Shown here piece after piece: positions 36,133-45,483 of a DNA stretch of 64,000 nt. This DNA is from an uncultured Arthrobacter sp. (lineage in GTDB: Bacteria > Actinomycetota > Actinomycetes > Actinomycetales > Micrococcaceae). A model generated the notes under the pieces. The model saw only the letters and a program-made list of their open reading frames with translations. It was not told where the DNA came from and made no database searches. The first letter of the stretch is position 1, and each line of letters starts with the position of its first letter. The stretch covers positions 240,461 through 304,460 of the forward strand of contig NZ_CANLSZ010000004.1 of assembly GCF_947493765.1 (NCBI RefSeq), given 5' to 3'. A program made the position numbers and the translations under genes.

Positions 36133-37479
36133 ATGTTCCTCCTGGACAATCCGCTCCGCCCGTACGCGTGGGGTTCGCAGCATGCCATCGCCGAGCTGCT
36201 GGGAAGGGAACCCTCCGGTGAGCCGGAGGCCGAGCTCTGGGTCGGCGCCCACCCGGACTCCCCCTCACGGATCATCGGTCAGGACGGCTCCCGCACCGGC
36301 CTCGACGAGGCCATCGCCGACGATCCCCGGGGACTCCTCGGCGAGGACACCGCCACGCGCTTCGGGGACCGGCTGCCCTTCCTGCTGAAGGTGCTCGCGG
36401 CCGCATCCGCCCTCTCGCTCCAGGTCCATCCTGACGCCGGGCAGGCTGCTGCCGGCTTCGATGCCGAGGAGTCCGCCGGCGTCCCGCGGTCCGCTGCACA
36501 CCGCACCTACCGGGACCGGAACCACAAGCCCGAGCTGCTCTACACCCTCTCGGCCTTCGAGGCGCTGTGCGGCTTCCGTCCGGCGGCCGAGTCCGTCCCG
36601 GTCTTCGCCGCCCTCGCCGCCGCCGTCGACCCCGGGTCCGAGGCACACGGCTTCCTCGACTCCGTGGCGGCGCGGCTCGTGGTGGGCGGGAAGGACACCC
36701 TGCGAGCGGCGTTCGCGCAGACGCTGCACGCGCCGCGGGACGTCGTGGACGCCGTCGTCGACGCCGTGGAGGGCATGATGGCCACCGGTCCGGAGAGCAC
36801 CCCGCCGCCCGCGGGCGGCCGCCCCGGCGACGCGGACGACGCCGTCGCGCGTGATCTGGCGACCGTCAGGGAGCTCGCGGCCCAGTACCCGGGCGATCCG
36901 GGAGTGCTCGTGGCCCTGCTGCTGAACCGCGTCTCGCTGCGGGCGGGTGAGGCCCTGTACCTCCCCGCGGGGAACGTCCACGCCTATCTCAGCGGACTGG
37001 GGATCGAGGTCATGGCGTCGTCGGACAACGTGCTGCGCGGGGGCCTGACCCCCAAGCACGTGGACCCCGATGCGCTGCTCGACACGGTGGTCTTCGAGGC
37101 CGTGCCCCCGCCGACGCTGGCACCCGAGTACACGCTCTTCGACCAGGAGCTCTACCGTCCGCCGTTCGACGAGTTCCAGCTGCAGCGGATCGTGCTCGAC
37201 GACACGCCGGGCGACCCCACCACTGGCCCTGGGGCGGACGGCGACTCCCATGTGCCGGTGCTGCAGAACGGGCCGGTGGTGGTCCTCGCGGTCAGCGGCC
37301 CGATCCTGCTCGACACCCCGCGCTCCACGCTCCTCGTCCCGCGGGGCGGCAGTGCCTTCGTCGGGGCCTCCGAGGCGCCGCTGATCGTCCGCGCGGCGAA
37401 CGACCAGCACGACGCGGACGGGCCCGTGCTCGCCTTCGCGGTGACCGTCGGTGAGGGCCCGCAGCGCGCAGGCGCCTGA
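36133..37479 (+). CDS. manA: Mannose-6-phosphate isomerase, class I
   Basis: This enzyme interconverts fructose 6-phosphate and mannose 6-phosphate, feeding GDP-mannose and mannosylated wall polymers. The 448-residue protein has the type I zinc-site motifs ALSLQVHPDAGQA, NHKPELLYTLSAFEALCGFRP and LPAGNVHAYLSGLGIEVMASSDNVLRGG. Its position downstream of an LCP gene and near GtrA and Pmt fits envelope mannosylation. Its stop lies inside a hairpin shared with the convergent FemX gene. Confidence 0.94.
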   Translation: MFLLDNPLRPYAWGSQHAIAELLGREPSGEPEAELWVGAHPDSPSRIIGQDGSRTGLDEAIADDPRGLLGEDTATRFGDRLPFLLKVLAAASALSLQVHPDAGQAAAGFDAEESAGVPRSAAHRTYRDRNHKPELLYTLSAFEALCGFRPAAESVPVFAALAAAVDPGSEAHGFLDSVAARLVVGGKDTLRAAFAQTLHAPRDVVDAVVDAVEGMMATGPESTPPPAGGRPGDADDAVARDLATVRELAAQYPGDPGVLVALLLNRVSLRAGEALYLPAGNVHAYLSGLGIEVMASSDNVLRGGLTPKHVDPDALLDTVVFEAVPPPTLAPEYTLFDQELYRPPFDEFQLQRIVLDDTPGDPTTGPGADGDSHVPVLQNGPVVVLAVSGPILLDTPRSTLLVPRGGSAFVGASEAPLIVRAANDQHDADGPVLAFAVTVGEGPQRAGA

Positions 37480-37494
37480 CGGACGTCAGGCGCC
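37471..37494. terminator. Bidirectional hairpin containing both stop codons
   Basis: A perfect 10-bp stem (37471-37480 with 37485-37494, loop GGAC) contains the TGA of manA (37477-37479) and the TGA of the convergent FemX gene (37486-37488). Confidence 0.55.
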
Positions 37495-38529
37495 GCGCCT
37501 CCGGAGCCCGCGGAGTGCCGGGACGGCCCGTGCCGCCTGCCGGCGGGCCTGCTGCATGCCGCTCCTGGCGAGGGGCAGCAGGCGGCTGAAGAGCGGGTAG
37601 TAGGGACTCAGCGGCCGGTCCCACGTCCCGGCGAGGAGATCCTCGTGATCCGCCCAGCCCATCTTGAAGCGGGAGACGCCGTCGTTGAGCAGGCCGTTGA
37701 AGTCGTAGCGGGTGACGCCGCGCGCCTTCATCTCTCCGATGGCCAGCCACTTGAGGGCGTAGTTGGCGCGCAGCCGCTCGCCCTCGTCGGTCATGCCGCC
37801 GTAGAGCTCGAAGGTGGTGGCACGGCTCGTCGAGAGCCACAGGAAGGCGACGACGTCGGTCCCCTGGAACGCCGCGTACACCGGCGAGGCGTCCCCGAGG
37901 TTGTCGAAGATGTCCAGGTAGTAGGCGTCCTCGTGGATGCCGAAGCCCGCACGCTCCGCCGTCGCCCGGTAGACGTCGAGGCAGGCGGGGAGCTCGCGGC
38001 GCTCCACGCGGCGGATGTCGAGCTCCTCCCGCCCCGACTTCCGGATGTACTGGCGGTGCTTCTTCGACATGCCCGCCAGCAGCTCGTCGTCGGACCGGCG
38101 CAGATCGAGGATGAGCGTCCGCGGGATGAGGATGGTGCTGGTGCTCGCCCTCCACCCGTTGCCCGGCAGTGCTCGGGCCTCGTCGCTCGCGGCGTCCCAG
38201 TCCGGTTCGATGCTCAGCGCGACCGAACCGTGCGTGGTCCGCACGTACTCCGCGACGGCGTCGAGGACCTCCGCCGCCCTGCCCCGGGTCGTTTGCGGTC
38301 CTCGCGGGACGTAGGCCAGGCTGCGCAGGGGCCACGGCAGGGACTTGAGCACCACCTGGGCGGCCCCGACCACCGCGCCGTCCTCGGTGACGAGCACCCG
38401 GTCGGCGCTCCAGCCGTGGGCCGCCTTCGTCTCCCCCCAGCCCCACAGCTGCTGGGGGTGGCCCGCCAGTTCGTCGACGGTGGCGTCCCAGAGGGCGCGG
38501 TCCAGGCAGGGCGACACGGAAAGACTCAT
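37486..38529 (-). CDS. FemA/FemB (FemX) family peptidoglycan bridge aminoacyltransferase
   Basis: This enzyme adds an amino acid from aminoacyl-tRNA to the stem peptide of lipid II. The 347-residue protein has twin GNAT-like domains, KSLPWPLRSLAYVPRGPQ in the first and KHRQYIRKSGREEL, AFLWLSTSRATTFELYGG and ANYALKWLAIGEMKARGVTRYDFNG in the second. ATG 38529 is 6 bases after TAGGCT. An adjacent GTG at 38532 is the other option. It fits an actinobacterium with interpeptide bridges. The added residue cannot be told from sequence. Confidence 0.9.
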   Translation of the reverse strand: MSLSVSPCLDRALWDATVDELAGHPQQLWGWGETKAAHGWSADRVLVTEDGAVVGAAQVVLKSLPWPLRSLAYVPRGPQTTRGRAAEVLDAVAEYVRTTHGSVALSIEPDWDAASDEARALPGNGWRASTSTILIPRTLILDLRRSDDELLAGMSKKHRQYIRKSGREELDIRRVERRELPACLDVYRATAERAGFGIHEDAYYLDIFDNLGDASPVYAAFQGTDVVAFLWLSTSRATTFELYGGMTDEGERLRANYALKWLAIGEMKARGVTRYDFNGLLNDGVSRFKMGWADHEDLLAGTWDRPLSPYYPLFSRLLPLARSGMQQARRQAARAVPALRGLRRRGA

Positions 38530-38541
38530 CACGCCAGCCTA
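38527..38541 (-). promoter_or_regulatory. Candidate leaderless promoter of femX-like gene
   Basis: On the minus strand TAGGCT is followed by 6 bases and ATG. Confidence 0.45.
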
Positions 38542-38583
38542 TAGGTGTCGGCCCGCCCCGCCGGGCGCCCCCGGCAGCGGCCC

Positions 38584-39624
38584 CTACTGGTTCACGCGGG
38601 CGTAGCTCTCCCACTTGTGGGCCTGGTGCTCGCCGTCGACCACGCGGATGGTCCCGGACTTGGAGCGCATCACCATGGACTGCGTGAGCACCTTGTCCTT
38701 GCTGTAGCGCACGCCGCGCAGCAGATCGCCGTCGGTGATGCCGGTCGCCGCGAAGTAGCAGTTGTCACTCGTGACGAGATCGTCGGTGGACAGGACGCGA
38801 TCGAGATCGTGGCCGGCGTCGATCGCCTTCTGCTTCTCCTCGTCGCTGGTGGGCCAGAGCCTGCCCTGGATGACCCCGCCGAGCGCCTTGATCGCGCACG
38901 CCGTCACGATGCCCTCCGGGGTACCTCCGATGCCCATCAGCGCGTCGACGTCGGTCCCCTCCCGGGCCGCGGCGATGGCTCCGGCGACGTCGCCGTCCAT
39001 GATGAACTTCGTCCGGGCCCCGGCCTCGCGGATCTCCTGCACGAGCGGCTTGTGCCGGTCGCGGTCCAGGATCATGACGTTGAGCTGGCTGACCTTCTTG
39101 TTGGTCGCCTTGGCGATCAGGTGCAGATTCTGCTTGACCGGCAGGCGCAGATCCACCATGTCGGCGGCCTCCGGTCCCGTGACGAGCTTCTCCATGTAGA
39201 ACACGGCCGAGGGATCGAACATCGAACCCCGCTCGGCCACGGCGAGCACCGCGAGCGCGTTGTTGATGCCCAGGGCCGTCAGGCGCGTGCCGTCGATCGG
39301 GTCGACGGCCACATCGCACTCCGGGCCGCTGCCGTCCCCCACGCGCTCCCCGTTGAACAGCATGGGGGCCTCGTCCTTCTCGCCCTCCCCGATGACCACG
39401 ATGCCGTTGAAGTGCACGGTCTGCAGCAGCGAGCGCATGGCGTCGACGGCGGCGCCGTCGGCCAGGTTCTTGTCGCCGAAGCCCACCCAGTGGCCGCCCG
39501 CGATCGCTGCCGCCTCGGTGACCCGGACGAGTTCGAGGGCGAGATTCCGGTCCGGCTCGTCGTCACCCACCGCCAGTGCCGGCGAGAGCGTCGAGTACTG
39601 GGCATTCGCTGAGTTCTTGGCCAC
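38584..39624 (-). CDS. glpX: Class II fructose-1,6-bisphosphatase
   Basis: GlpX removes the 1-phosphate of fructose 1,6-bisphosphate in gluconeogenesis. The 346-residue protein has DRNLALELVRVTEAAA, GEGEKDEAPML, the metal motif DPIDGTRLTALG, GDVAGAI and GIGGTPEGIV. GTG 39624 with GAGGA 5 bases upstream is chosen. ATGs at 39636 and 39690 are in frame but lack ribosome sites. It is divergent from the DUF4245 gene, and glpX, DUF4245 and fumC cluster in many actinobacteria. Confidence 0.92.
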   Translation of the reverse strand: MAKNSANAQYSTLSPALAVGDDEPDRNLALELVRVTEAAAIAGGHWVGFGDKNLADGAAVDAMRSLLQTVHFNGIVVIGEGEKDEAPMLFNGERVGDGSGPECDVAVDPIDGTRLTALGINNALAVLAVAERGSMFDPSAVFYMEKLVTGPEAADMVDLRLPVKQNLHLIAKATNKKVSQLNVMILDRDRHKPLVQEIREAGARTKFIMDGDVAGAIAAAREGTDVDALMGIGGTPEGIVTACAIKALGGVIQGRLWPTSDEEKQKAIDAGHDLDRVLSTDDLVTSDNCYFAATGITDGDLLRGVRYSKDKVLTQSMVMRSKSGTIRVVDGEHQAHKWESYARVNQ

Positions 39625-39653
39625 GTCTATCCTCATCGTCGAAGGTAAGCAGG

Positions 39654-39671
39654 CGGTACGCGCACGTACCG
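39654..39671. promoter_or_regulatory. 18-bp palindrome between glpX and DUF4245
   Basis: CGGTACG and CGTACCG are exact inverted repeats around CGCA, 29 bases upstream of glpX and in the divergent gap. It resembles a dimeric regulator site. Confidence 0.4.
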
Positions 39672-39791
39672 GTTCCCTGGTTGTCATCATAGGCGCGTGA
39701 GCGGCGCGGCGCTTCGGAGCGGCCCCCGCAGGGGCGGGCGCCCTCCCGCCTCCGGTTAGGTGACCCGGCGCGGATCAGCGAAAATGGAGCT

Positions 39792-40517
39792 GTGACTGAT
39801 CAGGACGATGGACGGGGAACACCCGGGACCGGTGCGCGGCCCGCGGACGGGCAGGACGCCGCGCAGCGGGCCCCGCTACCGGACGCGCGGGGGCAGGAGG
39901 AGCGGGACGACGACGCTCCCCCGATCACCCTCACGTCCAGCCAGGCCAGGCGTGCCAGTTCGACGGCGCGCGGCATGCTCATCGCCACCGGGGCCACCAT
40001 CGCCGTCGTCCTGCCGGTCTACTTCCTGAACCCCACCTACACGGCCGACACCTACCGGCGCGACATCGACGTCGGGACCGTGGCGCGCCAGGCCGCGGGC
40101 GACGCCGGCTACCTCCCCGCGGCTCCCGAGCTCCAGGACTGGTACTCCAACTACGCGCGCTGGGTCACCGGGCGCAGCGACGGTGTCGACTTCTGGGAGG
40201 TGGGCTACCTGACCCCGGACTCCGGCTTCATCCAGCTCACGCAGACCGACGACGCGAATCCCACCTGGGTGGCGCAGCGGATCGGTGACGCGCAGGTCTC
40301 GGGGACCCGCACCATCGACGACCTCGAGTGGGAGCTGCTCGACGCCCCGGACGGCGACACGGTGCTGAGGACCGACGTCGACGGAGCCACGGTGATCCTC
40401 AACGGCGAGGCGGAGCTCTCCGAGTTCGACAGCCTCGGCGCCGCGACCGTCGAGGAGATCCGGCAGAACGAGATCGACGAAGCCGAACGCCTGTCATCTT
40501 CCGACCCGGCGGGGTAG
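39792..40517 (+). CDS. DUF4245 family membrane-anchored protein
   Basis: The protein has 241 residues. A charged N-terminal tail (1-55) is followed by one membrane helix (about 60-78, MLIATGATIAVVLPVYF) and an exported domain with the family features VARQAAGDAGYLPAAPEL and WVTGRSDGVDFWEVGYLTP. Start GTG 39792 follows GAAAAT by 6 bases and may be leaderless. The function is unknown. Its neighbours glpX and fumC are conserved. Confidence 0.85.
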   Translation: MTDQDDGRGTPGTGARPADGQDAAQRAPLPDARGQEERDDDAPPITLTSSQARRASSTARGMLIATGATIAVVLPVYFLNPTYTADTYRRDIDVGTVARQAAGDAGYLPAAPELQDWYSNYARWVTGRSDGVDFWEVGYLTPDSGFIQLTQTDDANPTWVAQRIGDAQVSGTRTIDDLEWELLDAPDGDTVLRTDVDGATVILNGEAELSEFDSLGAATVEEIRQNEIDEAERLSSSDPAG

Positions 40518-40546
40518 ACACGACCCGTCGGAGCTGGTCGTCGCAG

Positions 40547-40562
40547 TACGATGGCGATCGTG
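40547..40562 (+). promoter_or_regulatory. Candidate leaderless promoter of carbonic anhydrase
   Basis: TACGAT is followed by 7 bases and GTG. The box overlaps the alternative upstream ATG at 40551, which argues for the GTG start. Confidence 0.45.
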
Positions 40563-41180
40563 ACCCATGAACTGACCCCCGCCGCCGCCTGGCTCCGGCT
40601 CCAGGAGGGCAACGCCAGATTCGTCGCCGCCGACGCCTCCCACCCGAATCAGGACGCCTCCCGCCGCGCCTCCCTCGTCAACACCCAGCATCCGTTCGCG
40701 GTGATCTTCGGCTGCTCGGACTCGCGGCTCGCGGCGGAGATCATCTTCGACCTCGGGCTGGGTGACGTGTTCGTGGTGCGGACGGCGGGCCAGGTGATCG
40801 ACGACGCCGTCCTCGGCTCGCTCGAGTACAGCGTGGCGATCCTCGGCGTGCCGCTGATCGTGGTCCTCGGCCACGACAGCTGCGGTGCCGTGACGGCCAC
40901 CATCGACACCGTCGAGACCGGGACCATGCCCCCCGGCTTCATCCGCGATCTCGTGGAACGGATCACCCCGTCGGTCCTCACCGCGCGGCGGGCAGGTGTC
41001 ACCGACGTCAACGCCACGGTGATCGAGCACACCCGGCAGACCACGCAGCGACTCGTGGACAGCTCCCGGATCATCTCGAGTGCGGTGGAGGACGGCTCGG
41101 CAGCCGTGGTCGGGGTCTCCTACCGCCTCGACGAGGGCAAGGCCGTGCTGGTCTCAGGATTTGGCTCCGTGGAGAATTGA
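40560..41180 (+). CDS. Beta-class carbonic anhydrase
   Basis: This enzyme interconverts CO2 and bicarbonate. The 206-residue protein has the beta-class zinc ligands Cys52 and Asp54 in FGCSDSR and His105 and Cys108 in GHDSCGA, plus [25 protein letters not shown] 40560 is chosen over ATG 40551 because the -10-like box overlaps that ATG. It lies between the DUF4245 gene and fumC on the same strand. Bicarbonate supply for PurK and carboxylases is a plausible role. Confidence 0.92.
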   Translation: MTHELTPAAAWLRLQEGNARFVAADASHPNQDASRRASLVNTQHPFAVIFGCSDSRLAAEIIFDLGLGDVFVVRTAGQVIDDAVLGSLEYSVAILGVPLIVVLGHDSCGAVTATIDTVETGTMPPGFIRDLVERITPSVLTARRAGVTDVNATVIEHTRQTTQRLVDSSRIISSAVEDGSAAVVGVSYRLDEGKAVLVSGFGSVEN

Positions 41181-41196
41181 GCGCCAGAATTGCCGC

Positions 41197-42672
41197 ATGA
41201 CTCCCATGCCTGCAGCCAGCCCCGACTCCACCTCCGCCAGCGGCGCGACGCCCGGCCCTGAGGATGCGCAGTACCGCGTAGAACACGACACCATGGGCGA
41301 GGTCCGCGTGCCGGTCGACGCCCTCTACCGGGCGCAGACGCAGCGCGCCGTCGAGAACTTCCCGATCTCCGGCACCAGGCTGGAGCGCGCCCACATCGAG
41401 GCGCTCGCCCGGATCAAGAAGGCCGCCGCGACGGCGAACGCCGAACTCGGGGTGCTCGACGCCGAGCGTGCCCGTGCGATCGAGGCAGCAGCGGACGACG
41501 TCGCGGCCGGGCGGTACGACGGCGATTTCCCCGTGGACATCTACCAGACCGGTTCGGGCACGTCGTCGAACATGAACGCCAACGAGGTCATCGCCACCCT
41601 GGCCTCCCGCGCCCTCGAGGCGTCCGGCAGCTCCACGACGGTCCACCCCAACGACCACGTCAACGCCTCGCAGTCCTCCAACGACGTCTTCCCCACCTCC
41701 GTGCACGTCGCGGCGACCTCCGCCCTCGTGAAGGATCTCGTCCCGGCCCTCACCCATCTCGCCGAGGCGCTCGAGCGCAAGGCCACGGAGTTCGGCGAGG
41801 TCGTGAAGTCCGGCCGCACCCACCTGATGGACGCGACCCCCGTCACGCTCGGCCAGGAGTTCGGTGGCTATGCGGCGCAGGTCCGCTACGGCATCGAGCG
41901 CATCGAGGCCTCCCTCGTCCGCGTCGCCGAGGTACCCCTCGGGGGGACCGCCGTCGGCACCGGCATCAACACCCCGGCCGGCTTCTCGGCCCGCGTGATC
42001 GAACTCCTCGCCGAGGACACCGGGCTCCCGCTCACCGAGGCGCGTGACCACTTCGAGGCCCAGGCCAACCGCGACGGGCTCGTGGAGATCTCCGGCATGC
42101 TGCGCACCATCGCCGTCTCACTCACCAAGATCCACAACGATCTGCGCTGGCTCGGCTCGGGGCCCAACACGGGTCTCGGGGAGATCGCCCTGCCCGATCT
42201 GCAGCCCGGCTCGTCCATCATGCCCGGCAAGGTCAATCCGGTGATCGCCGAGGCCGTCATCATGGTGTGCGCCCAGGTGGTCGGCAACGACGCCACCGTC
42301 GCCTGGTCCGGGACGAACGGTGCGTTCGAGCTGAACGTGGGCATCCCGGTGATCGCCCGCAACGTGCTCGAGTCCATCCGCCTCCTGAGCAACTCCACGC
42401 GGGTCTCCGCCGACCGCATGATCGACGGCATCACCGCGAACGTGGAGCGCGCCCGCTTCCTGGCCGAGGCCTCCCCCTCGATCGTGACGCCGCTGAACAA
42501 GCACATCGGCTACGAGAACGCGGCGAAGATCGCCAAGAAGGCCGTCGCCGAGGGGCTCACGGTCCGCGAGGCCGTCGTCGCACTCGGTTTCGTGGAGCGC
42601 GGCGAGCTCACCGACGAGCAGCTGGACTCGGCCCTCGACGTCCTCTCGATGACACGCCCGCCGCAGGGCTGA
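41197..42672 (+). CDS. fumC: Class II fumarate hydratase
   Basis: FumC hydrates fumarate to malate in the TCA cycle. The 491-residue protein carries [34 protein letters not shown], the B-site-adjacent [17 protein letters not shown] and the superfamily signature [11 protein letters not shown]. The first 28 residues are a Ser/Ala-rich extension before [14 protein letters not shown]. The gene begins 16 bases after the carbonic anhydrase gene. Confidence 0.95.
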   Translation: MTPMPAASPDSTSASGATPGPEDAQYRVEHDTMGEVRVPVDALYRAQTQRAVENFPISGTRLERAHIEALARIKKAAATANAELGVLDAERARAIEAAADDVAAGRYDGDFPVDIYQTGSGTSSNMNANEVIATLASRALEASGSSTTVHPNDHVNASQSSNDVFPTSVHVAATSALVKDLVPALTHLAEALERKATEFGEVVKSGRTHLMDATPVTLGQEFGGYAAQVRYGIERIEASLVRVAEVPLGGTAVGTGINTPAGFSARVIELLAEDTGLPLTEARDHFEAQANRDGLVEISGMLRTIAVSLTKIHNDLRWLGSGPNTGLGEIALPDLQPGSSIMPGKVNPVIAEAVIMVCAQVVGNDATVAWSGTNGAFELNVGIPVIARNVLESIRLLSNSTRVSADRMIDGITANVERARFLAEASPSIVTPLNKHIGYENAAKIAKKAVAEGLTVREAVVALGFVERGELTDEQLDSALDVLSMTRPPQG

Positions 42673-42682
42673 GCGGGCGCGA

Positions 42683-42698
42683 GCCCCGTCCTCGGGGC
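42683..42698. terminator. Small hairpin between convergent fumC and Nudix genes
   Basis: GCCCCG and CGGGGC pair around a TCCT tetraloop in the 31-base gap. It could end transcription from either side. Confidence 0.35.
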
Positions 42699-42703
42699 AG
42701 GGA

Positions 42704-43174
42704 TCAGGAGACGAAGCGCGTCACGCCGTCGAAGCTGCCAGCACCGAGGACGAGTGAGCGGTGGCGCGCATTGAGTTCCGGCAGCCGATCGAGGGGGAAC
42801 CAGCGGACATCGAGTGACTCGTCGTCGTTCACGCGCGCCGTGCCGCTCACCCAGCGGCACCGGAAGTCGAGGGTCAGGAACGTGCACACGTCCCCGTTGG
42901 GGAACGTGATGGGGCCCACGACGCCGGTATCGAGGAGGTACTCGACCTCGACGACGACGCCGGTCTCCTCCTCGCACTCCCGCCGCAGCGCGACCGCGGG
43001 TTCCTCACCGGGCTCGACCATGCCGGTGATGATGGTCCACCTGCCGTTGTCGGCCCGGCGACCCAGGAGCACGCGGCCCTCGTCGTCGAGGACCACTCCG
43101 CCCACTCCCGGGAGCCACAGGGGGTCGTGGCCGATCTTGCGCCGCAGCGTGGTGACGAAATCCGGTGTGGGCAT
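42704..43174 (-). CDS. Nudix hydrolase
   Basis: The 156-residue protein has a complete Nudix box (GMVEPGEEPAVALRRECEEE then TGV), which binds the divalent metals that cleave nucleoside diphosphate-X bonds. WLPGVGGVVLDDEGRVLLGRR precedes it. The substrate cannot be predicted. The ATG at 43174 is 7 bases after TACGGT and has AAAGG close by. It lies 5 bases downstream of the prepilin peptidase gene on the same strand. Confidence 0.88.
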   Translation of the reverse strand: MPTPDFVTTLRRKIGHDPLWLPGVGGVVLDDEGRVLLGRRADNGRWTIITGMVEPGEEPAVALRRECEEETGVVVEVEYLLDTGVVGPITFPNGDVCTFLTLDFRCRWVSGTARVNDDESLDVRWFPLDRLPELNARHRSLVLGAGSFDGVTRFVS

Positions 43175-43187
43175 GCCTTTCACCGTA
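43172..43187 (-). promoter_or_regulatory. Candidate leaderless promoter of the Nudix gene
   Basis: On the minus strand TACGGT is followed by 7 bases and ATG. The box overlaps the 3' end of the preceding gene. Confidence 0.3.
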
Positions 43188-43683
43188 GTACAGCGAGAGC
43201 GAGGCCCGTTCCGAGGATGAGGAACGGCCCGAAGGCGATGGACGAGCGCAGACCGGCCCTGCGGGTGATGACCAGAGCCGAGCTCCACAGTCCTCCCAGG
43301 AGCACGCCGAAGAACGGCCCCCACCACAGGGCTCCCCAGCCCACGAACCCCAGGTAGAGCCCGAGCAGGCCTGCGAGCTTCACGTCCCCGAAGCCCAGGC
43401 CGCGGCGGTTGAGCACGTGCAGGACCGCGAAGCCGGCCCAGAGTACGGCCCCACCCGCGAGCATGCCGCCGATCCGTGGCCACTCACCGGCGGAGGCCGC
43501 CGCGCCGCCGAGCAGGAGGATCGCCGCGGGATAGCTCGGCAGGACGATGCGGTCCGGGAGGCGGTGGGTGCGCCAGTCGATCACGCTGAGCCGTGTCCCC
43601 ACCACGAGGAAGGCGAGCAGAGCGGCGACGAGGAGGACGAGGGCCACGGGTTCCTCCCGGTACACTCCCAGTGCCGCCATCAC
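43180..43683 (-). CDS. Prepilin peptidase, A24 family (short TadV/CpaA-like)
   Basis: This 167-residue membrane aspartic protease has the two catalytic Asp motifs DWRTHRLPD and GLGFGDVKLAG (GxGD type) and about six helices. It lacks the N-terminal methylase domain of PilD. It would process type IV or Flp pilin signal peptides, but no pilin genes are in the window. GTG 43683 lies 6 bases after TAGCGT, again a leaderless layout. Confidence 0.87.
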   Translation of the reverse strand: MMAALGVYREEPVALVLLVAALLAFLVVGTRLSVIDWRTHRLPDRIVLPSYPAAILLLGGAAASAGEWPRIGGMLAGGAVLWAGFAVLHVLNRRGLGFGDVKLAGLLGLYLGFVGWGALWWGPFFGVLLGGLWSSALVITRRAGLRSSIAFGPFLILGTGLALAVLR

Positions 43684-43695
43684 GGTTCAACGCTA
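43681..43695 (-). promoter_or_regulatory. Candidate leaderless promoter of the prepilin peptidase gene
   Basis: On the minus strand TAGCGT is followed by 6 bases and GTG. Confidence 0.4.
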
Positions 43696-43773
43696 CGTCA
43701 TGCGCCGGACCCGGCACAGGGCAGCGGGGCCGCTGTGGATCCGGCGCGGCGGTGCAGGAGGGAAGACCGGGTC

Positions 43774-44448
43774 TCAGCCGGGACGGGGTACGGCTGCCGT
43801 CGCCATCCGTCCCAGCAGGTCGGGCAGCCGCCGGGCCAGTTCGGTGGTACCGGTCAGGGTGATGAGTTCCTCCCTCAGCGCCTGCTGCCAGGACCGGTCC
43901 CCGCGCCACAGTTCCACCATGGTGCGCAGGCCGGTGCGCACGGTCAGGTCGACGTCGAAGCCGGGATCGACATCGCACACGTCCACCTGGTTCCCGCTGA
44001 CGCACAACCACCAGCGGGCGGTCGCACGCGGCACGTCGTCGAACTCGAACGCGACCACCGTGCGCCGGCGAGGCCACTCCCGGAGCGGCAGGGTGCGATG
44101 CATGTCCCAGAGCAGCAGGTGCGGATCCAGGTCCGCCTCCCCGAGCTCCCCTATCCACCGGATCCCCCATGCCGCCAGTGCCTCGACGGCGGGGCGCAGT
44201 TCCTCCCCGGAAGCCGTGAGGATGTAGCTCACATGCGTTCCCTCGGCGCGCCGCCCCACGACGCCCGAGCGTTCCAGTCGTGTCAGCCGCTTGGAGAGCA
44301 GAGCCGGCGACATCCTTGGATTGCCGCGCCGAAGCTCGTTGAAGTGGGTCGAGCCGGCCAGCAGCTCCCGCACCACGAGCATGGTCCAGCGCTCGTCGAG
44401 GATTTCCATGGCCTTCGCCAACGGGCAGAACTGGCCGTAGGACGCCAT
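43774..44448 (-). CDS. HxlR-type winged-helix transcriptional regulator with sterol-carrier-like tail
   Basis: The 224-residue protein starts with a HxlR-type domain (FCPLAKAMEILDERWTMLVVRELL, HFNELRRGNPRMSPALLSKRL, GVVGRRAEG). A C-terminal domain of about 110 residues resembles an SCP2-like ligand pocket. The N-terminal Cys of FCPLAKA is a typical redox-sensing position in the family. GAGGGAG lies 6 bases before ATG 44448. The divergent methyltransferase gene is a likely target. Confidence 0.87.
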   Translation of the reverse strand: MASYGQFCPLAKAMEILDERWTMLVVRELLAGSTHFNELRRGNPRMSPALLSKRLTRLERSGVVGRRAEGTHVSYILTASGEELRPAVEALAAWGIRWIGELGEADLDPHLLLWDMHRTLPLREWPRRRTVVAFEFDDVPRATARWWLCVSGNQVDVCDVDPGFDVDLTVRTGLRTMVELWRGDRSWQQALREELITLTGTTELARRLPDLLGRMATAAVPRPG

Positions 44449-44634
44449 CGCGCACTCCCTCGTATCGGGTCGGACTACCAGTAGACGCCCGCGGCACCGC
44501 CAGCGCCAGTACAGATCGAGAACTCCTCCCGATACAGGTCCAGCACTGGATGCTCCTCCATGGCGAGCACCATGCTGGAGCCACAGCCGGCGTCGGCAAC
44601 AGGACGGCGCCTCACCGGGGAGGACATCAGCATC

Positions 44635-45447
44635 ATGCAGACCAGCGCACCGGACATCAAAGCCAGGCACCGGCAGATCTGGGCGTCGGGGGACTATCCC
44701 TCGGTGGCCGAGGACGTCATTCCCACCCTGGGCGCAGAGCTCGTCCACGCCACCGGCATCACGACCGGCGACCACGTCCTGGACGTGGCAGCGGGATCCG
44801 GCAATGCCTCCTTCCCGGCCGCCCGGCGAGGCGCCCGCGTGATCGGCTCCGATCTGACGCCTGAGTTGCTCGAGAGTGGCCGACGACGATCGGAGGATCT
44901 GGGCGTCGACGTCGAGTGGCGCGAAGCGGACTGCGAGGAGCTGCCCTTCGACGACGGCGCTTTCGACGCCGTGATCAGCTGCGTGGGTGTCATGTTCGCG
45001 CCGTCGCACCAGAGGAGTGCCGACGAACTGGTGCGGGTGTGCCGCCGGGGCGGCCGGATAGGCCTGGCCAACTGGACACCCGCCGGCTTCGTCGGCCAGA
45101 TGTTCGCCGCCATGAAGCCGTACTCACCACCACCCCTACCCGGGTCGGAACCACCGCCACTCTGGGGGGACGAGCAGCACGTGCGTGCCCTGCTCGGCAC
45201 GCGGGTGGAGGACGTCGACGTCAGCCGTCGCCAGGTCCGCGTGGATCGCTTCGCCGATGCGGCGTCGTTCCTCGACTACTTCAAGGAGAACTACGGGCCC
45301 ACCATCGCCGTCTATCGGTCACTGGCGACCGACGCGGGTCGCGTGCGCGGTCTCGACGCCGCGCTGCTCGACCTCGCACGGCGACACGATCGTGGCGGGG
45401 GTGCGATGGACTGGGAGTACCTGCTGCTCACCGCCCGCCGACGGTAA
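44635..45447 (+). CDS. Class I SAM-dependent methyltransferase
   Basis: The 270-residue enzyme has motif I VLDVAAGSGNASFPAARRG, motif II VIGSDLTPELL, and ADCEELPFDDGAFDAVISCVGVMF, as in UbiE-like small-molecule methyltransferases. ATG 44635 is preferred because the conserved domain begins at once (IKARHRQIWASGDY). An in-frame ATG at 44560 is possible. It is divergent from an HxlR regulator, which probably controls it. The substrate is unknown. Confidence 0.88.
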   Translation: MQTSAPDIKARHRQIWASGDYPSVAEDVIPTLGAELVHATGITTGDHVLDVAAGSGNASFPAARRGARVIGSDLTPELLESGRRRSEDLGVDVEWREADCEELPFDDGAFDAVISCVGVMFAPSHQRSADELVRVCRRGGRIGLANWTPAGFVGQMFAAMKPYSPPPLPGSEPPPLWGDEQHVRALLGTRVEDVDVSRRQVRVDRFADAASFLDYFKENYGPTIAVYRSLATDAGRVRGLDAALLDLARRHDRGGGAMDWEYLLLTARRR

Positions 45448-45483
45448 GGGGTGCGTGAGCTCGCCCGCCGGATCCCCTGCGGC

